Counted from the first letter of the stretch, positions 7,878 to 16,716 are shown. The stretch is 19,452 bases of DNA from JBHENW01 sp046261875 (GCA_046261875.1 JBHENW010000211.1:1-19452); one strand, 5' to 3'. Translations and numbers: made by a program. The notes: generated from the letters alone by a model not told the origin.

Positions 7878-8385
7878 GGTCCGAGCCTCCCGAAACCGGC
7901 GCTGGCGAGTACGTCCCGTCGAAGTCGACCCTCCAGCTCTTGCCTCCGTCCGCCGACTGCTCCCACTTCTGGCGGATCCGACCCGGCGGCTCCGGCCACA
8001 AGGTCAACCGGATGACGCGCTTTCCGCCGGGCGCGCGGTGATCGGAAGAGAACTCGAATCCGTGCCGGCGGGGGCCTCCGGTGTACTCGATCCGCTGCCG
8101 ACGGTTGTCGAGCCACGTCTGGCGCCACCGGCGCGTGGCCGGATCGCGCGCCGTGAGGCTCGTTCCGAGAAAACCGTCCGTGCCGGTCCAGTGCTCCCGG
8201 AGTGCGCACCCGCCCGCGGCGCGCCGGACCTCGCTGCTGCCCACGACTCGGTTCGCCGCGCCGCGAACGCTCCAACGGCCGACTCAGAAGTCGAGCTGGC
8301 GATCGGCGGCCTGCGAACAGGCCGGCGGCGTGGCCGCGGGGACGGCGAAAGCCGCAAAGAGGATCGCGACGGCTGCGAAGCCCAT
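7864..8385 (-). pseudogene. Secreted DUF1579-like protein interrupted by in-frame TGA
   Basis: From ATG 8385 the frame encodes a hydrophobic signal-like segment (residues 1-22), then CSQAADRQLDF, then TGA at 8286-8284, and continues VGRWSVRG...GGCALREHWTG...WRQTWLDN to the TGA at 7866-7864. Remembered relatives have a conserved DFW(I/V)GxW motif here, so the TGA replaces Trp and differs from TGG by one base. This suggests a nonsense mutation or a base error, not selenocysteine. Reinitiation near 8244 could make a 126-residue protein lacking the signal and first strand. A TTG about 15 nt upstream of the ATG, after GGGAAG, is an alternative start. The end overlaps the convergent permease gene by 14 nt. 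Function unknown; the fold is probably lipocalin-like. Confidence 0.65.
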
Positions 8386-8433
8386 GGGGTCCGGACATCT
8401 CAACGCGCGCTTCCCGGCTCACCTTCCCGCGGT

Positions 8434-8462
8434 TTGAGGGGCGCGGGTCGAACCGATAGAGT
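8434..8462 (+). promoter_or_regulatory. Candidate sigma-70-like promoter for the TIGR02587/02588 pair
   Basis: TTGAGG (8434-8439) and TAGAGT (8457-8462) are separated by exactly 17 bases. Each matches four of six consensus positions. Transcription would start around 8469, about 24 nt before the ATG at 8493. It lies in the 107-nt divergent gap. This was found by eye, and such matches occur by chance. Confidence 0.3.
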
Positions 8463-8492
8463 GTCCTCGCTCTCTCCGGACCAAGTGAGACC

Positions 8493-9353
8493 ATGACGAC
8501 GCCACGCCGGACCCGAAGCGCCGGACCCACGATCGGCGAGTCCTTCCGCGAGTACGGCCGGGGGCTCGCCGGAGGGCTCCTCTTCAGCCTCCCCCTGGTG
8601 TACACGATGGAGGTTTGGTGGATCGGTTTCATCGCCCGTCCCGAGCGTCTCCTCGCGTACCTCGCGTTCATCTTCCTGCTCCTGCTCGGGTACAACCGGT
8701 TCGCCGGCATTCGTCACGACGCGAATTGGGCGGAGGTCGCCATCGATTCGGTCGAGGAGCTCGGCCTGGGCGTCGTGACGGCGGCCGTCCTGCTGTTCGT
8801 CCTCGGCCGGATCACGGCGAATGACTCTTTCGACGAGGCGCTCGGAAAGGTCGTCATCGAGGCGGGCATCGTCGCGATCGGTTTCTCGGTCGGAACCGCG
8901 CAGCTCGGGACGACGCGCCCCGACGAGCTCGGGGAAGGGCCGCGCGGCCGCCGCGACCGCGGGCCCGCGTCCCAGGTCGTTTTGGCGTTCTGCGGCGCGG
9001 TCCTCTTCGCCGCGAACGTGGCGCCCACCGAGGAGATCCTGATGATCGCCGTGGAAACCTCCCCGTTGCGTCTTCTCCTCGTCGCCGCTCTCTCTCTCAC
9101 CGTCGCGAGCGTGATCCTGTTCTTCAGCGACTTCGCCCGCTCCGAGAGCTTCGTGCTGCGCCGGACGGGACACGACGTCCTCATCGGAAGTTTCGTGACC
9201 TACGGCGTCGCCCTGGTCGCCGCGGGAGCGATCCTCTGGTTCTTCGGACGTTTCGACGGCCATGCGGCCGACGTGTGCGTTCGCGAGACGGTCGTCCTCG
9301 GTTTGCCCGGAGCTCTCGGGGCGTCCGCCGGCCGTCTGCTGCTCCAGTCGTGA
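8493..9353 (+). CDS. TIGR02587 family integral membrane protein
   Basis: This 286-residue polytopic protein has hydrophobic segments near residues 24-43, 52-67, 88-105, 123-137, 164-178, 192-210 and 233-250. The polar N-terminus reads SFREYGRGLAGGLLFSLPL, and a conserved-looking APTEEILMIA segment lies before the later helices. I recognise it as TIGR02587, a family named only as putative integral membrane protein. The immediately coupled downstream gene is the usual partner TIGR02588, which supports the call. The start is ATG 8493 with a weak ribosome-binding site. Function is unknown; the fixed pairing suggests a two-subunit membrane complex. Confidence 0.88.
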   Translation: MTTPRRTRSAGPTIGESFREYGRGLAGGLLFSLPLVYTMEVWWIGFIARPERLLAYLAFIFLLLLGYNRFAGIRHDANWAEVAIDSVEELGLGVVTAAVLLFVLGRITANDSFDEALGKVVIEAGIVAIGFSVGTAQLGTTRPDELGEGPRGRRDRGPASQVVLAFCGAVLFAANVAPTEEILMIAVETSPLRLLLVAALSLTVASVILFFSDFARSESFVLRRTGHDVLIGSFVTYGVALVAAGAILWFFGRFDGHAADVCVRETVVLGLPGALGASAGRLLLQS

Positions 9354-9730
9354 AGCTCCACAAGAACCGGCTGGAGTGGTCCGTCTTCGCGGCGAGCGTC
9401 GCGATCGTCCTCGCCTGCGTCGCGGCCCTGGCGATCAGCGCCGTCCGCTCCGGAGAGGAGCCCCCGGACATCACCGTCGAGGTCGGCGCGGCGACCCGCG
9501 GCGCCGCCGGTTACCGGGTCCCGGTCCGGGTCCGCAATCACGGCGATGAGACCGCCGAAGGCGTCACGGTCGAGGTCGGGCTGATTTCGGGAGGGGAGGA
9601 GATCGAGCGAGGAGAGTTCACGGTGGCGTTTCTGCCCCGCAAGTCCCGGCGGGAAGGCTGGGTGGTCTTCCAACGGGACCCCGCTTGCTGCACTCTTCGC
9701 GCGCGAGCGCTCGGCTTCGAAAAGCCTTGA
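9350..9730 (+). CDS. TIGR02588 family protein
   Basis: This 126-residue protein has one N-terminal membrane segment (about 9-30) after a short basic stretch (MKLHKNRLEW). An exported beta-rich domain follows with YRVPVRVRNHGDETAEGVTVEV, resembling a small immunoglobulin-like or CARDB-like fold. It starts at GTG 9350, overlapping the stop codon of the TIGR02587 gene by 4 nt, so translation is coupled. The two families normally occur as neighbours. Two adjacent cysteines (DPACCTLRA) near the C-terminus could be a disulfide or metal site. No biochemical role is known to me. Confidence 0.88.
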   Translation: MKLHKNRLEWSVFAASVAIVLACVAALAISAVRSGEEPPDITVEVGAATRGAAGYRVPVRVRNHGDETAEGVTVEVGLISGGEEIERGEFTVAFLPRKSRREGWVVFQRDPACCTLRARALGFEKP

Positions 9731-9788
9731 GCGAAGCGATCGCGGACCCGGCACAGATCCTGCTGGCCCTTTTTCGGAGGAGCTTCGC

Positions 9789-10427
9789 ATGACCAAGTAC
9801 GTGCTTCCCGAGCTGCGATACGACTACGGCGCCCTCGAGCCCCACATCTCCGGACGCATCATGGAGCTGCATCACGACAAACATCACGGCGCCTACGTGA
9901 AAGGCGCCAACAAGACGCTCGACCTGCTGGAAGAGGTCCGCGCGAAGGAAGACTTCGCTCACCTGGCCGGTCTCGAAAAGTCGCTCGCCTTCAACCTCTC
10001 GGGCCACGTCCTCCACACGCTCTTCTGGCAGAACCTGACGCCGAAGGGGGGCGGCCGGCCGCAAGGGGAGCTCGCCCGTTACATCGAGAGGGACTTCGGC
10101 GGGTTCGACCGCTTCCGCCGCCAGCTCACCGAGGTCTCATCGACGATCATGGGGTCGGGGTGGGGCGCTCTCGTCTGGGAGCCCGTGGGACAGCGGCTGG
10201 TCATCGCGCAGATCTACGACCACCAGTCCAACGTGAACCAGGCCGGCCTTCCTGTCCTCGTCCTCGACGCGTGGGAGCACGCCTACTACCTGCAGTACGA
10301 GAACCGCAAGACGGACTTCTTCGAAGCGGTCTGGAACCTCTGGAACTGGCAGGACGCGGGGGAGCGTTTCGACGCGGTGCGCAACACCGACGTCTCCGTG
10401 CTCGAGGCGCCCGCGGTCGATCGGTAG
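9789..10427 (+). CDS. sodA: Superoxide dismutase, Fe/Mn family
   Basis: This enzyme converts superoxide to oxygen and hydrogen peroxide. The 212-residue protein has the four metal ligands H28 (ELHHDKHH), H76 (LHTLFW), D160 and H164 (DAWEHAYY). A Gly at 72 and a Gln at 146 (DHQ) follow the pattern of manganese enzymes, in which the active-site Gln comes from the C-terminal domain. Iron or cambialistic use cannot be excluded. There is no signal peptide, so it is cytoplasmic. An excellent GGAGGAG ribosome-binding site precedes the ATG. The gene converges on the VIT1/peroxiredoxin/thioredoxin operon with a 10-nt gap, making an antioxidant neighbourhood. Confidence 0.95.
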   Translation: MTKYVLPELRYDYGALEPHISGRIMELHHDKHHGAYVKGANKTLDLLEEVRAKEDFAHLAGLEKSLAFNLSGHVLHTLFWQNLTPKGGGRPQGELARYIERDFGGFDRFRRQLTEVSSTIMGSGWGALVWEPVGQRLVIAQIYDHQSNVNQAGLPVLVLDAWEHAYYLQYENRKTDFFEAVWNLWNWQDAGERFDAVRNTDVSVLEAPAVDR

Positions 10428-10437
10428 GCCGCCCGCT

Positions 10438-11142
10438 TCATGCGAGGAAGCGGTCGAAGAGCTTCCCGAGGAGCCACCCCACGATCGCCGAGCCGAGCGC
10501 GACCGCCGCGAACTGCAGACCGGATCGGAGCAGGGGCTTCCCGGTGAGGCGCCCTTTGAGGACGCCGACGGCGAGCAACGTGGCGACGGAGGATGCCCAG
10601 GAAACCAGCACCGCGCCCTCCCCGCGGATCGTCACGTAAGGAGCCAGAGGGATCGCGGCGCCCAGGAGAAACGACACGAACATGACACCGCCCGCACGGA
10701 AGGGCTGGGAAATGTCGGCGAAGCCGAGCCCGAGAACCTTTTCCTGGAACGTACGGAGCAGGACATCCTCCCGGCGCGACATGATCTGAACCACGCGGTA
10801 CGCGTCCGCCCGCCCGAGCCCTTCGGCCGCGAGCGACTCGAGCAGGGCCTCCTGGGCGAGGTACGGCTCTTTCGCGGCCAGCCGTTCCTGATCGAGCAGC
10901 TCCTTCTCGAAGATCTCCTTCTCGGTCGTGGAAGCGAGATAGGAACCGGTCGCCATCGAGAGTCCTCCCGTGACCGCCGCCGCGATTCCGGTGATGAGGA
11001 CGGTGACGCGGCTGTCGGTCGCCGCCGAAACGCCGCTCAGCAGCCCGACGTTGCTGATCAGTCCGTCCTGGATCCCGAAGACGAACTCCCGCGCGCGGAT
11101 CCGCCGCTCGAGGCTCGCGCGATTCCCCTCCCAGGCCGGCAT
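10438..11142 (-). CDS. VIT1/CCC1-family iron/manganese transporter
   Basis: This 234-residue membrane protein has the family motif FGIQDGLISNVGLLSGV (21-37), with the key Asp in TM1, and GSYLAS at 66-71. A cytoplasmic acidic metal-binding region (about 73-140, rich in Glu pairs) comes before the last three helices. Relatives move Fe2+ or Mn2+ out of the cytoplasm in exchange for protons. The ATG at 11142 lies 7 nt after the stop codon of the peroxiredoxin gene. That makes it the last gene of the thioredoxin-peroxiredoxin-transporter operon. Pairing with peroxide defence fits limitation of Fenton chemistry; that link is inference. Confidence 0.92.
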   Translation of the reverse strand: MPAWEGNRASLERRIRAREFVFGIQDGLISNVGLLSGVSAATDSRVTVLITGIAAAVTGGLSMATGSYLASTTEKEIFEKELLDQERLAAKEPYLAQEALLESLAAEGLGRADAYRVVQIMSRREDVLLRTFQEKVLGLGFADISQPFRAGGVMFVSFLLGAAIPLAPYVTIRGEGAVLVSWASSVATLLAVGVLKGRLTGKPLLRSGLQFAAVALGSAIVGWLLGKLFDRFLA

Positions 11143-11149
11143 GGGGATC

Positions 11150-11677
11150 TCAGTACTTGAGCTCGGGGTCGAAGGTCTCCTCGCCCGGCCGCCAATCCGC
11201 CGGGCACAGGCGGCCGGTCTGGAGCGCGTCCACCACGCGAAGGGTCTCGGGTACGCTGCGGCCCACGTTCATGGGGCTCACGACCATCCAGGCGATGCGG
11301 CCGTCCGGAGAGACCAGGAACGTCGCCCGGAAGGCGCGGCCGTCCTCCGGATTCAGGACGCCGTAAGCGCGGGCGACCCGGCCCCCCGGATCCGACAGAA
11401 GCGGAAAGGAGAGTCCGCCGAGCTCCCCGATCCATGCGACGTGACTCGCGAGGTCGTCCACGCTGATCCCCACGACCGCGCACCGCTTTCGACGGAATTC
11501 CGCGATGAGCCGATCGAATCCCCGGATTTCCGTCGGGCAGACGAAGGTGAAGTCGGCCGGATAGAAAAAGAGAACCAGCCAGGAACCGCGGAAATCGGCG
11601 AGCTTCCAGGTGCGGACGCTTCCATCCTGGACGCCCTCGAGCCCGAGCTCGGGCGCGTCCACGTTGAGCGTGAGCAC
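11150..11677 (-). CDS. Typical 2-Cys peroxiredoxin (AhpC/Prx1 class)
   Basis: This enzyme reduces hydrogen peroxide and organic peroxides. The 175-residue protein has the PxxxTxxC motif at 40-47 (PADFTFVC) with peroxidatic C47, and a C-terminal resolving cysteine C158 in LCPADWRPGEE, as in AhpC/Prx1 enzymes. It has no signal peptide. The GTG at 11677 gives the expected N-terminus; the ribosome-binding site is poor. The 26-nt gap to the upstream thioredoxin-like gene is nearly filled by an 8-bp hairpin, so translation may depend on ribosomes arriving from that gene. The upstream UxxC thioredoxin-like protein is a natural candidate reductant for this peroxiredoxin, but that is inferred from the operon only. 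Confidence 0.93.
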   Translation of the reverse strand: MLTLNVDAPELGLEGVQDGSVRTWKLADFRGSWLVLFFYPADFTFVCPTEIRGFDRLIAEFRRKRCAVVGISVDDLASHVAWIGELGGLSFPLLSDPGGRVARAYGVLNPEDGRAFRATFLVSPDGRIAWMVVSPMNVGRSVPETLRVVDALQTGRLCPADWRPGEETFDPELKY

Positions 11678-11678
11678 T

Positions 11679-11700
11679 CGGCGGATCGTAGCATCCGCCG
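11679..11700. promoter_or_regulatory. Hairpin filling the thioredoxin-peroxiredoxin gap
   Basis: CGGCGGAT and ATCCGCCG form a perfect 8-bp stem around a 6-nt loop. It occupies almost all of the 26 nt between the TAG of the thioredoxin-like gene (11706-11704) and the GTG of the peroxiredoxin gene (11677). It could modulate translation or processing within the operon, or be chance in GC-rich DNA. Confidence 0.35.
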
Positions 11701-11703
11701 CCG

Positions 11704-12270
11704 CTACCTCCAGATGACCGACTTCTTCGCCCAGGGGCTCTCCGTGTAGCGCTCCTGGAAGGCCTTCGCGGTCTCGCCGAGCGCGCCGGCGTCGCCCTCC
11801 TTGAACTTCGCGACCCCCTTCCAGTAGAGCGCTTCGGCCGCGGAGTCGCTGTTGGGGTACTTCTCGAGGATCTGCGCGAAGTCTCGCTCCGCCTCGTCCC
11901 ACTTCTTGGCGGCCATCGCGATCCGTCCGAGGCCGAGCATGAGCTGAGCGAGAAAGTCTTCGGTCGGCAGGAAGCCTTCGATGCGGTGGCGTTCGCTGCC
12001 GTCCGGATCGAGAAAGACGATGGTGGGTGTCCAGTTCGCGCCGAAACGCTCCATGAGCGCCGCTGCGTTCTCGTCTCGGACGTGGATCCGCACGGGGACG
12101 AAATGCCCGCGGACCAGGGACTCGACGCGCGAGTCGGGATACACCTCGGCATCCAGCCGAGCGCAGCCCGCTCACATGGGGGCGGCGGAAAAGTCCAGCA
12201 GCAGAGGCCGCTTCGAGCGTGCCGCGTCTCGAAGCGCGGCATCCACGTCCTTGCCCCACTCGATTGCCAT
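11704..12270 (-). CDS. Candidate selenoprotein: thioredoxin-like UxxC protein with C-terminal TPR-like region
   Basis: The start ATG 12270 has a near-perfect GGAGGAG ribosome-binding site. The frame reads MAIEWGKDVD...LLLDFSAAPM, meets TGA at 12174-12172, then continues AGCARLDAEVYPD to TAG at 11706-11704, giving 188 residues. The TGA falls exactly on the first residue of the thioredoxin redox motif, giving U33-A-G-C36. Beta strand LLLDFSA lies before it, and the usual cis-proline P82 (NWTPT) and FLDPDG follow. Residues about 105-188 look like TPR helices (ALYWKGVAKF). A SECIS-like hairpin follows the TGA. The coding signal stays clean after the TGA and the other active-site Cys is kept, so decay is unlikely. 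The alternative is a stop mutation leaving a 32-residue peptide. A tool that stops at TGA would call only the C-terminal part, about 11704-12144. Confidence 0.85.
12135..12171 (-). promoter_or_regulatory. Candidate bacterial SECIS element after the in-frame TGA
   Basis: Read on the minus strand right after the UGA, CUCGGC pairs with GCCGAG (6 bp) around the 5-nt loop UGGAU. An outer CGGG/CCCG stem encloses it, with an internal loop of 5 and 6 nt. The apical loop begins 17 nt after the UGA (16 nt between them), and G is its second base. This meets the published bacterial SECIS rules of 16-37 nt spacing and a G among the first two loop bases. Those rules are loose in GC-rich DNA, so the protein-level evidence carries more weight. 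Confidence 0.65.
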
Positions 12271-12367
12271 GAACAGCTCCTCCCGGGCCCGAAAGCCTGC
12301 GTTCCGTGCCCGGTCGAACAGCGCGGCGGCGCTGAGAACGGTTAATCTCGGAATGCGGGAGGGCCCG

Positions 12368-13147
12368 GTGAACGAGACGATGCCGGTCATTTTCTTCGGC
12401 CACGGAAATCCGATGAACGCGCTGCTGGACAACGAGTACACGAAACGCTGGGCCGCCCTCGGCGCCTCCCTGCCGCGGCCGGCAGCGATCCTCGCGGTCT
12501 CCGCCCACTGGTACATCCCGGGCACCGCCGTCACGGCCGACCCGTCGCCGCGCACGATCCACGATTTCGGCGGGTTCCCGCGCGAGCTCTACCGCGTGCA
12601 GTACTCCGCCCCGGGCGATCCGGCTCTTGCTGGCCGCGTCCGGGAGCTGCTTTCCCCCACGGCCGTCACGCTCGACACACAGTGGGGGCTCGATCACGGG
12701 ACGTGGTCGGTCCTGCGGCACGTGTTCCCGGCCGCCGACGTCCCGGTCATCCAGCTTTCCATCGACGAGACGCAGACGCCCGCATGGCATTACCAGGTCG
12801 CCAGGCGCCTGCGGCCGCTGCGGGAGGAGGGCGTACTGGTCATCGGCAGCGGGAACATCGTTCACAACCTCCACACGTACGCCTGGGGGCTCCACTCCGC
12901 GCAGCCGTTCGAATGGGCCGTGCGCTTCGAAGAGAACGTCCGCTCCCTGCTGCGCGAGAGCAACCATGGCCCGCTCGTCACCTACGACACGCTGGGTCCC
13001 GACGCGCTGCTCTCGGTTCCGACGCCGGAGCACTACCTTCCCCTCGTTTACGCCTCCGCGCTGGCCGACAAAGAGGAGCCCGTGACGTTCCCGGTCGAGG
13101 GGATCGAGGGGGGCTCGGTCTCGATGCTCGCCGTCCGGTTCGGCTAG
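12368..13147 (+). CDS. ygiD: 4,5-DOPA extradiol dioxygenase family (YgiD-like)
   Basis: This is a LigB-type class III extradiol dioxygenase of 259 residues. It resembles E. coli YgiD along its whole length: GHGNPMNALLDNEYT near the N-terminus, VSAHW (44-48), TIHDFGGFP (63-71), WGLDHGTWSVL (106-116), SGNIVHNLHT (161-170) and PTPEHYLPL (219-227). H12, H47 and H166 are the likely metal ligands. GTG 12368 is preferred because GGAGG lies about 5 nt upstream and it gives a YgiD-like five-residue lead; ATG 12380 is the alternative. The true substrate is uncertain, since YgiD activity on DOPA may not be physiological. The stop codon overlaps that of the convergent aminotransferase gene within CTAG (13144-13147). 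Confidence 0.92.
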   Translation: MNETMPVIFFGHGNPMNALLDNEYTKRWAALGASLPRPAAILAVSAHWYIPGTAVTADPSPRTIHDFGGFPRELYRVQYSAPGDPALAGRVRELLSPTAVTLDTQWGLDHGTWSVLRHVFPAADVPVIQLSIDETQTPAWHYQVARRLRPLREEGVLVIGSGNIVHNLHTYAWGLHSAQPFEWAVRFEENVRSLLRESNHGPLVTYDTLGPDALLSVPTPEHYLPLVYASALADKEEPVTFPVEGIEGGSVSMLAVRFG

Positions 13148-14237
13148 GGCCTCCCGCCGGGCGCCCCTGACCGCGCGTCGAGCTGCCGGCCGATCGCTTC
13201 GAGGCCGCGCCGGAGCGGGTCGGTCGCTCCCCCGAAGGCCAGGCGGAAGTGCGCCGGCGCTTCGAAGAACGCGCCGGGCACGACGGCGACCCCATGATCG
13301 CGGAGCAGCCCTTCGGCGAAGTGCCCCGCGTCGGAACCGTCGCGAAAGCGGGGGAAGACGATCGTCCCGCGCGGCGGCACGGACTCGAGCTCCGGGCGGC
13401 CGGCGAGAAACCCGGCGACGAGGGCGCCGTTGACGTCCACGAGAGCGCGCATGCGCCCCGTCAGGCGGCCGAGGTGACGGAAGGCGAGCAGTGAGAGCCG
13501 CTCGGCGGGGACAGCGCCGGAGACGTCCACGACATCCCGCGCGCGGCGGACCCGCCGCGCCAGATCCGGACGGGCGAGGACCCAGCCGCAGCGCAGGGAG
13601 GAGAGCCCGTAGGCTTTCGTCAGGCTGCTCGTGCTGACGAAACGCTCCGAACGGGCGGCCGCGGGCGCCCGCCGTGGAGGCAACACGACGTCGAGATACA
13701 CCTCGTCCACGAGGACCTCGATCCCTCTCTCTTCCGCGAGCGCGGCCAGGTCGTCGAGCTGCCGCTCCGGTAACAGGACTCCCGAAGGGTTGTGCGGGTC
13801 CGAGAGGACGACGACCCGGGTCCCCGGCGTGAGGGCCGCGGCGATTCCGCCGGCGTCGATCCCGAAGCCCTCCTCGAAGCGGCGCGGGAAGCGCCGCACC
13901 GACGCGCCGAGCATTTCGGCCGCGGCGACGAGCGGGTCGTAGCCGGGCGACTCGACGAGGACCTCGTCGCCGGGCGAGAGCATCGCCGCGAGCGCCAGGA
14001 AGTTCGCGCCCGAGCAGCCGGCGCCGGTCGCCACGCGTTCCGGCCCGACACCGGCATGTCGGGCGATCGCCTCGAGCAGGGGCGGATACCCGTCCGGGTT
14101 CTCCCCGGCGAGGTCCACGGCATCCCGCGCGCCCGGAAGATCATCCAGCGAACAGGCGAGCAGGTTGCTGCCCGCCAGGTCGATGGCCGGAGCCGGCCGG
14201 GTCTTCGCCCACTCCATGTAGGGGGCGCGCGCGGGAC

Positions 14238-14241
<4 letters not shown>
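13144..14241 (-). CDS. PLP-dependent aminotransferase, class I/II
   Basis: This fold-type I aminotransferase is 365 residues. Visible landmarks are GCSGANFLAL (75-84, cofactor phosphate region), DPHNPSG (148-154, with N151), DEVYLD (179-184, D179 and Y182), the Schiff-base lysine K209 in SSLTKAYGLSSLRCGW, and R217. The start GTG 14241 overlaps the stop codon of the upstream permease gene by 4 nt and yields the N-terminus MSPARAPYMEWAKTRP. ATG 14217 is possible, but coupling favours the GTG. The long upstream extension of this frame is antisense noise. Substrate is not determinable; coupling to an amino-acid permease suggests use of an imported amino acid. Confidence 0.9.
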
Positions 14242-15563
<1,322 letters not shown>

Positions 15564-15637
15564 CGCGCCAGCTTATTGCGAACTCATCCGTGGGACGGCA
15601 ACCGGGTTGCACGATCCCTCGTCGTGCCCCCCGGACC

Positions 15638-16575
15638 ATGCGCGCTGCCGTCATCGACCGTTTCGGGGGCCCGCGGGTCCTGAAGATCGTCGCCTGCCGG
15701 TGCCCGTAGTCGCTTCGAACGACGTGCTCATAGCGCTTCAGGCGGCCGGCGTCCGGACCTGGGACGCTCACATGCGGTCGGGGAGTGGCCCGTCGAGGGC
15801 TCGAAGTTTCCGCTGATCCCCGGGACGGACGGCGCCGGCGTCGTGGTCGCCGTCGGCTCGCGGGTGCGGCGATTCCGGCGCGGCGACCGGGTCTATGCGT
15901 ACAGCTTCGACAATTCCAAGGGCGGTTTCTACGCCGAGTACGCCGCCGTGCCGGCTCAAAAGACCGGACGCGTTCCGCGCCGGCTCGACCTCTTCCACGC
16001 CGGGGGAGGGGCCACGACGGCCCTGACCGCACTTCACGGCGTGGACGATGCTTTGAAGATCCGGAAGGGCGAGGCGATCATCATCCATGGCGCTTCCGGC
16101 GGCGTGGGAACGCTCGCCGTCCAGTTCGCGAAGCGGAGGGGAGCGCGGATCTTTGCGACCGCGTCCGGGAAGGACGGCGTGGCCCTGACGCGTCGTCTCG
16201 GAGCAGAGGCAGCGTGGATGGGAACGCGCTGACATCACCGCCGCCGCCCGCCGTTTTGCTCCGGAGGGCTTCGACGCCGTGCTCGCCTTCACCGGCCAGC
16301 AGCTCCCCGAGTGCCTCGATGCGCTGCGGCGCGGCGGCCGTCTCGCTTATCCCGAGGGGATCGAGCCCTCTCCGCGCAAGCGGCGCGGGGTGAAGACCGT
16401 CTCGTACGACGCCGAGGCCGGACCGCGCCAGTTCGAGCGGTTGGAACGCGCGATCACGGAAGCCCGGCTGAAGGTTCCGATCCCGGCCGCGTACCCGCTC
16501 GCCGCCGCGTGGAAGGCCCACCGCCGCGTCGAGTCGGGCCATCTCGTGGGCAAGATCGTGCTCCGCATCCGCTGA
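15638..16575 (+). pseudogene. Decayed MDR-superfamily quinone oxidoreductase with four frameshifts
   Basis: Reading across frames restores a zinc-independent, NADPH-dependent quinone oxidoreductase of about 312 residues. Pieces in order: MRAAVIDRFGGPRVLKIV from ATG 15638; LPVPVVASNDVLIALQAAGV after a shift near 15692; EWPVEGSKFPLIPGTDG after a shift at 15781-15783; and the long central part with the nucleotide-binding motif IIHGASGGVGTLAVQFAK. Two more shifts follow near 16213 and 16230, then DITAAARRFAPEGFDAVLAF to GKIVLRIR and TGA 16575. Every shift goes the same way, as if one base were lost each time. In-frame stops appear at 15707, 16230 and elsewhere, so no full protein can be made. Four errors in one gene among intact neighbours favours true decay over sequencing error. 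Confidence 0.85.
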
Positions 16576-16672
16576 ACCGTCGCTCTCGCTCGTTCGGGAC
16601 CTGCCTTCGGCACCCCCTCGCGGCTCGCGGATCGCTCGACTGCTCGCCTGGTCCCTGACTCGCTCACGCTCC

Positions 16673-16716
16673 CGCGGCGCGAGGCTCCTCCGAGGGCCCT
16701 GACTCCTCGCGCCGCG
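16673..16716. terminator. 12-bp inverted repeat between convergent genes
   Basis: CGCGGCGCGAGG (16673-16684) and its exact complement (16705-16716) enclose a 20-nt spacer, just beyond the alkaline phosphatase stop codon on the minus strand. There is no T-run on either side. The repeat sits in a 151-nt stretch (16576-16726) of CGCTC/CTCGC-rich sequence with no gene, which also carries two copies of CCCTGACTC 44 nt apart. A bidirectional terminator is likely by position; a repeat-family copy is possible. Confidence 0.45.

Noticed and set aside
8253..8283. Hairpin GUUCGC/GCGAAC with G-rich loop after the TGA at 8286-8284, formally passing bacterial SECIS rules
   Set aside because: The TGA replaces a conserved Trp, not Cys, in a protein with no redox motif. 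In GC-rich DNA such hairpins are common, so this is likely chance and shows how permissive the rules are.
9714..9788. Short GCTTCG/GCGAAGC inverted repeats between the TIGR02588 gene and sod
   Set aside because: Arms of 6-7 bp with large or overlapping loops and no T-run; too weak to call a terminator or operator.
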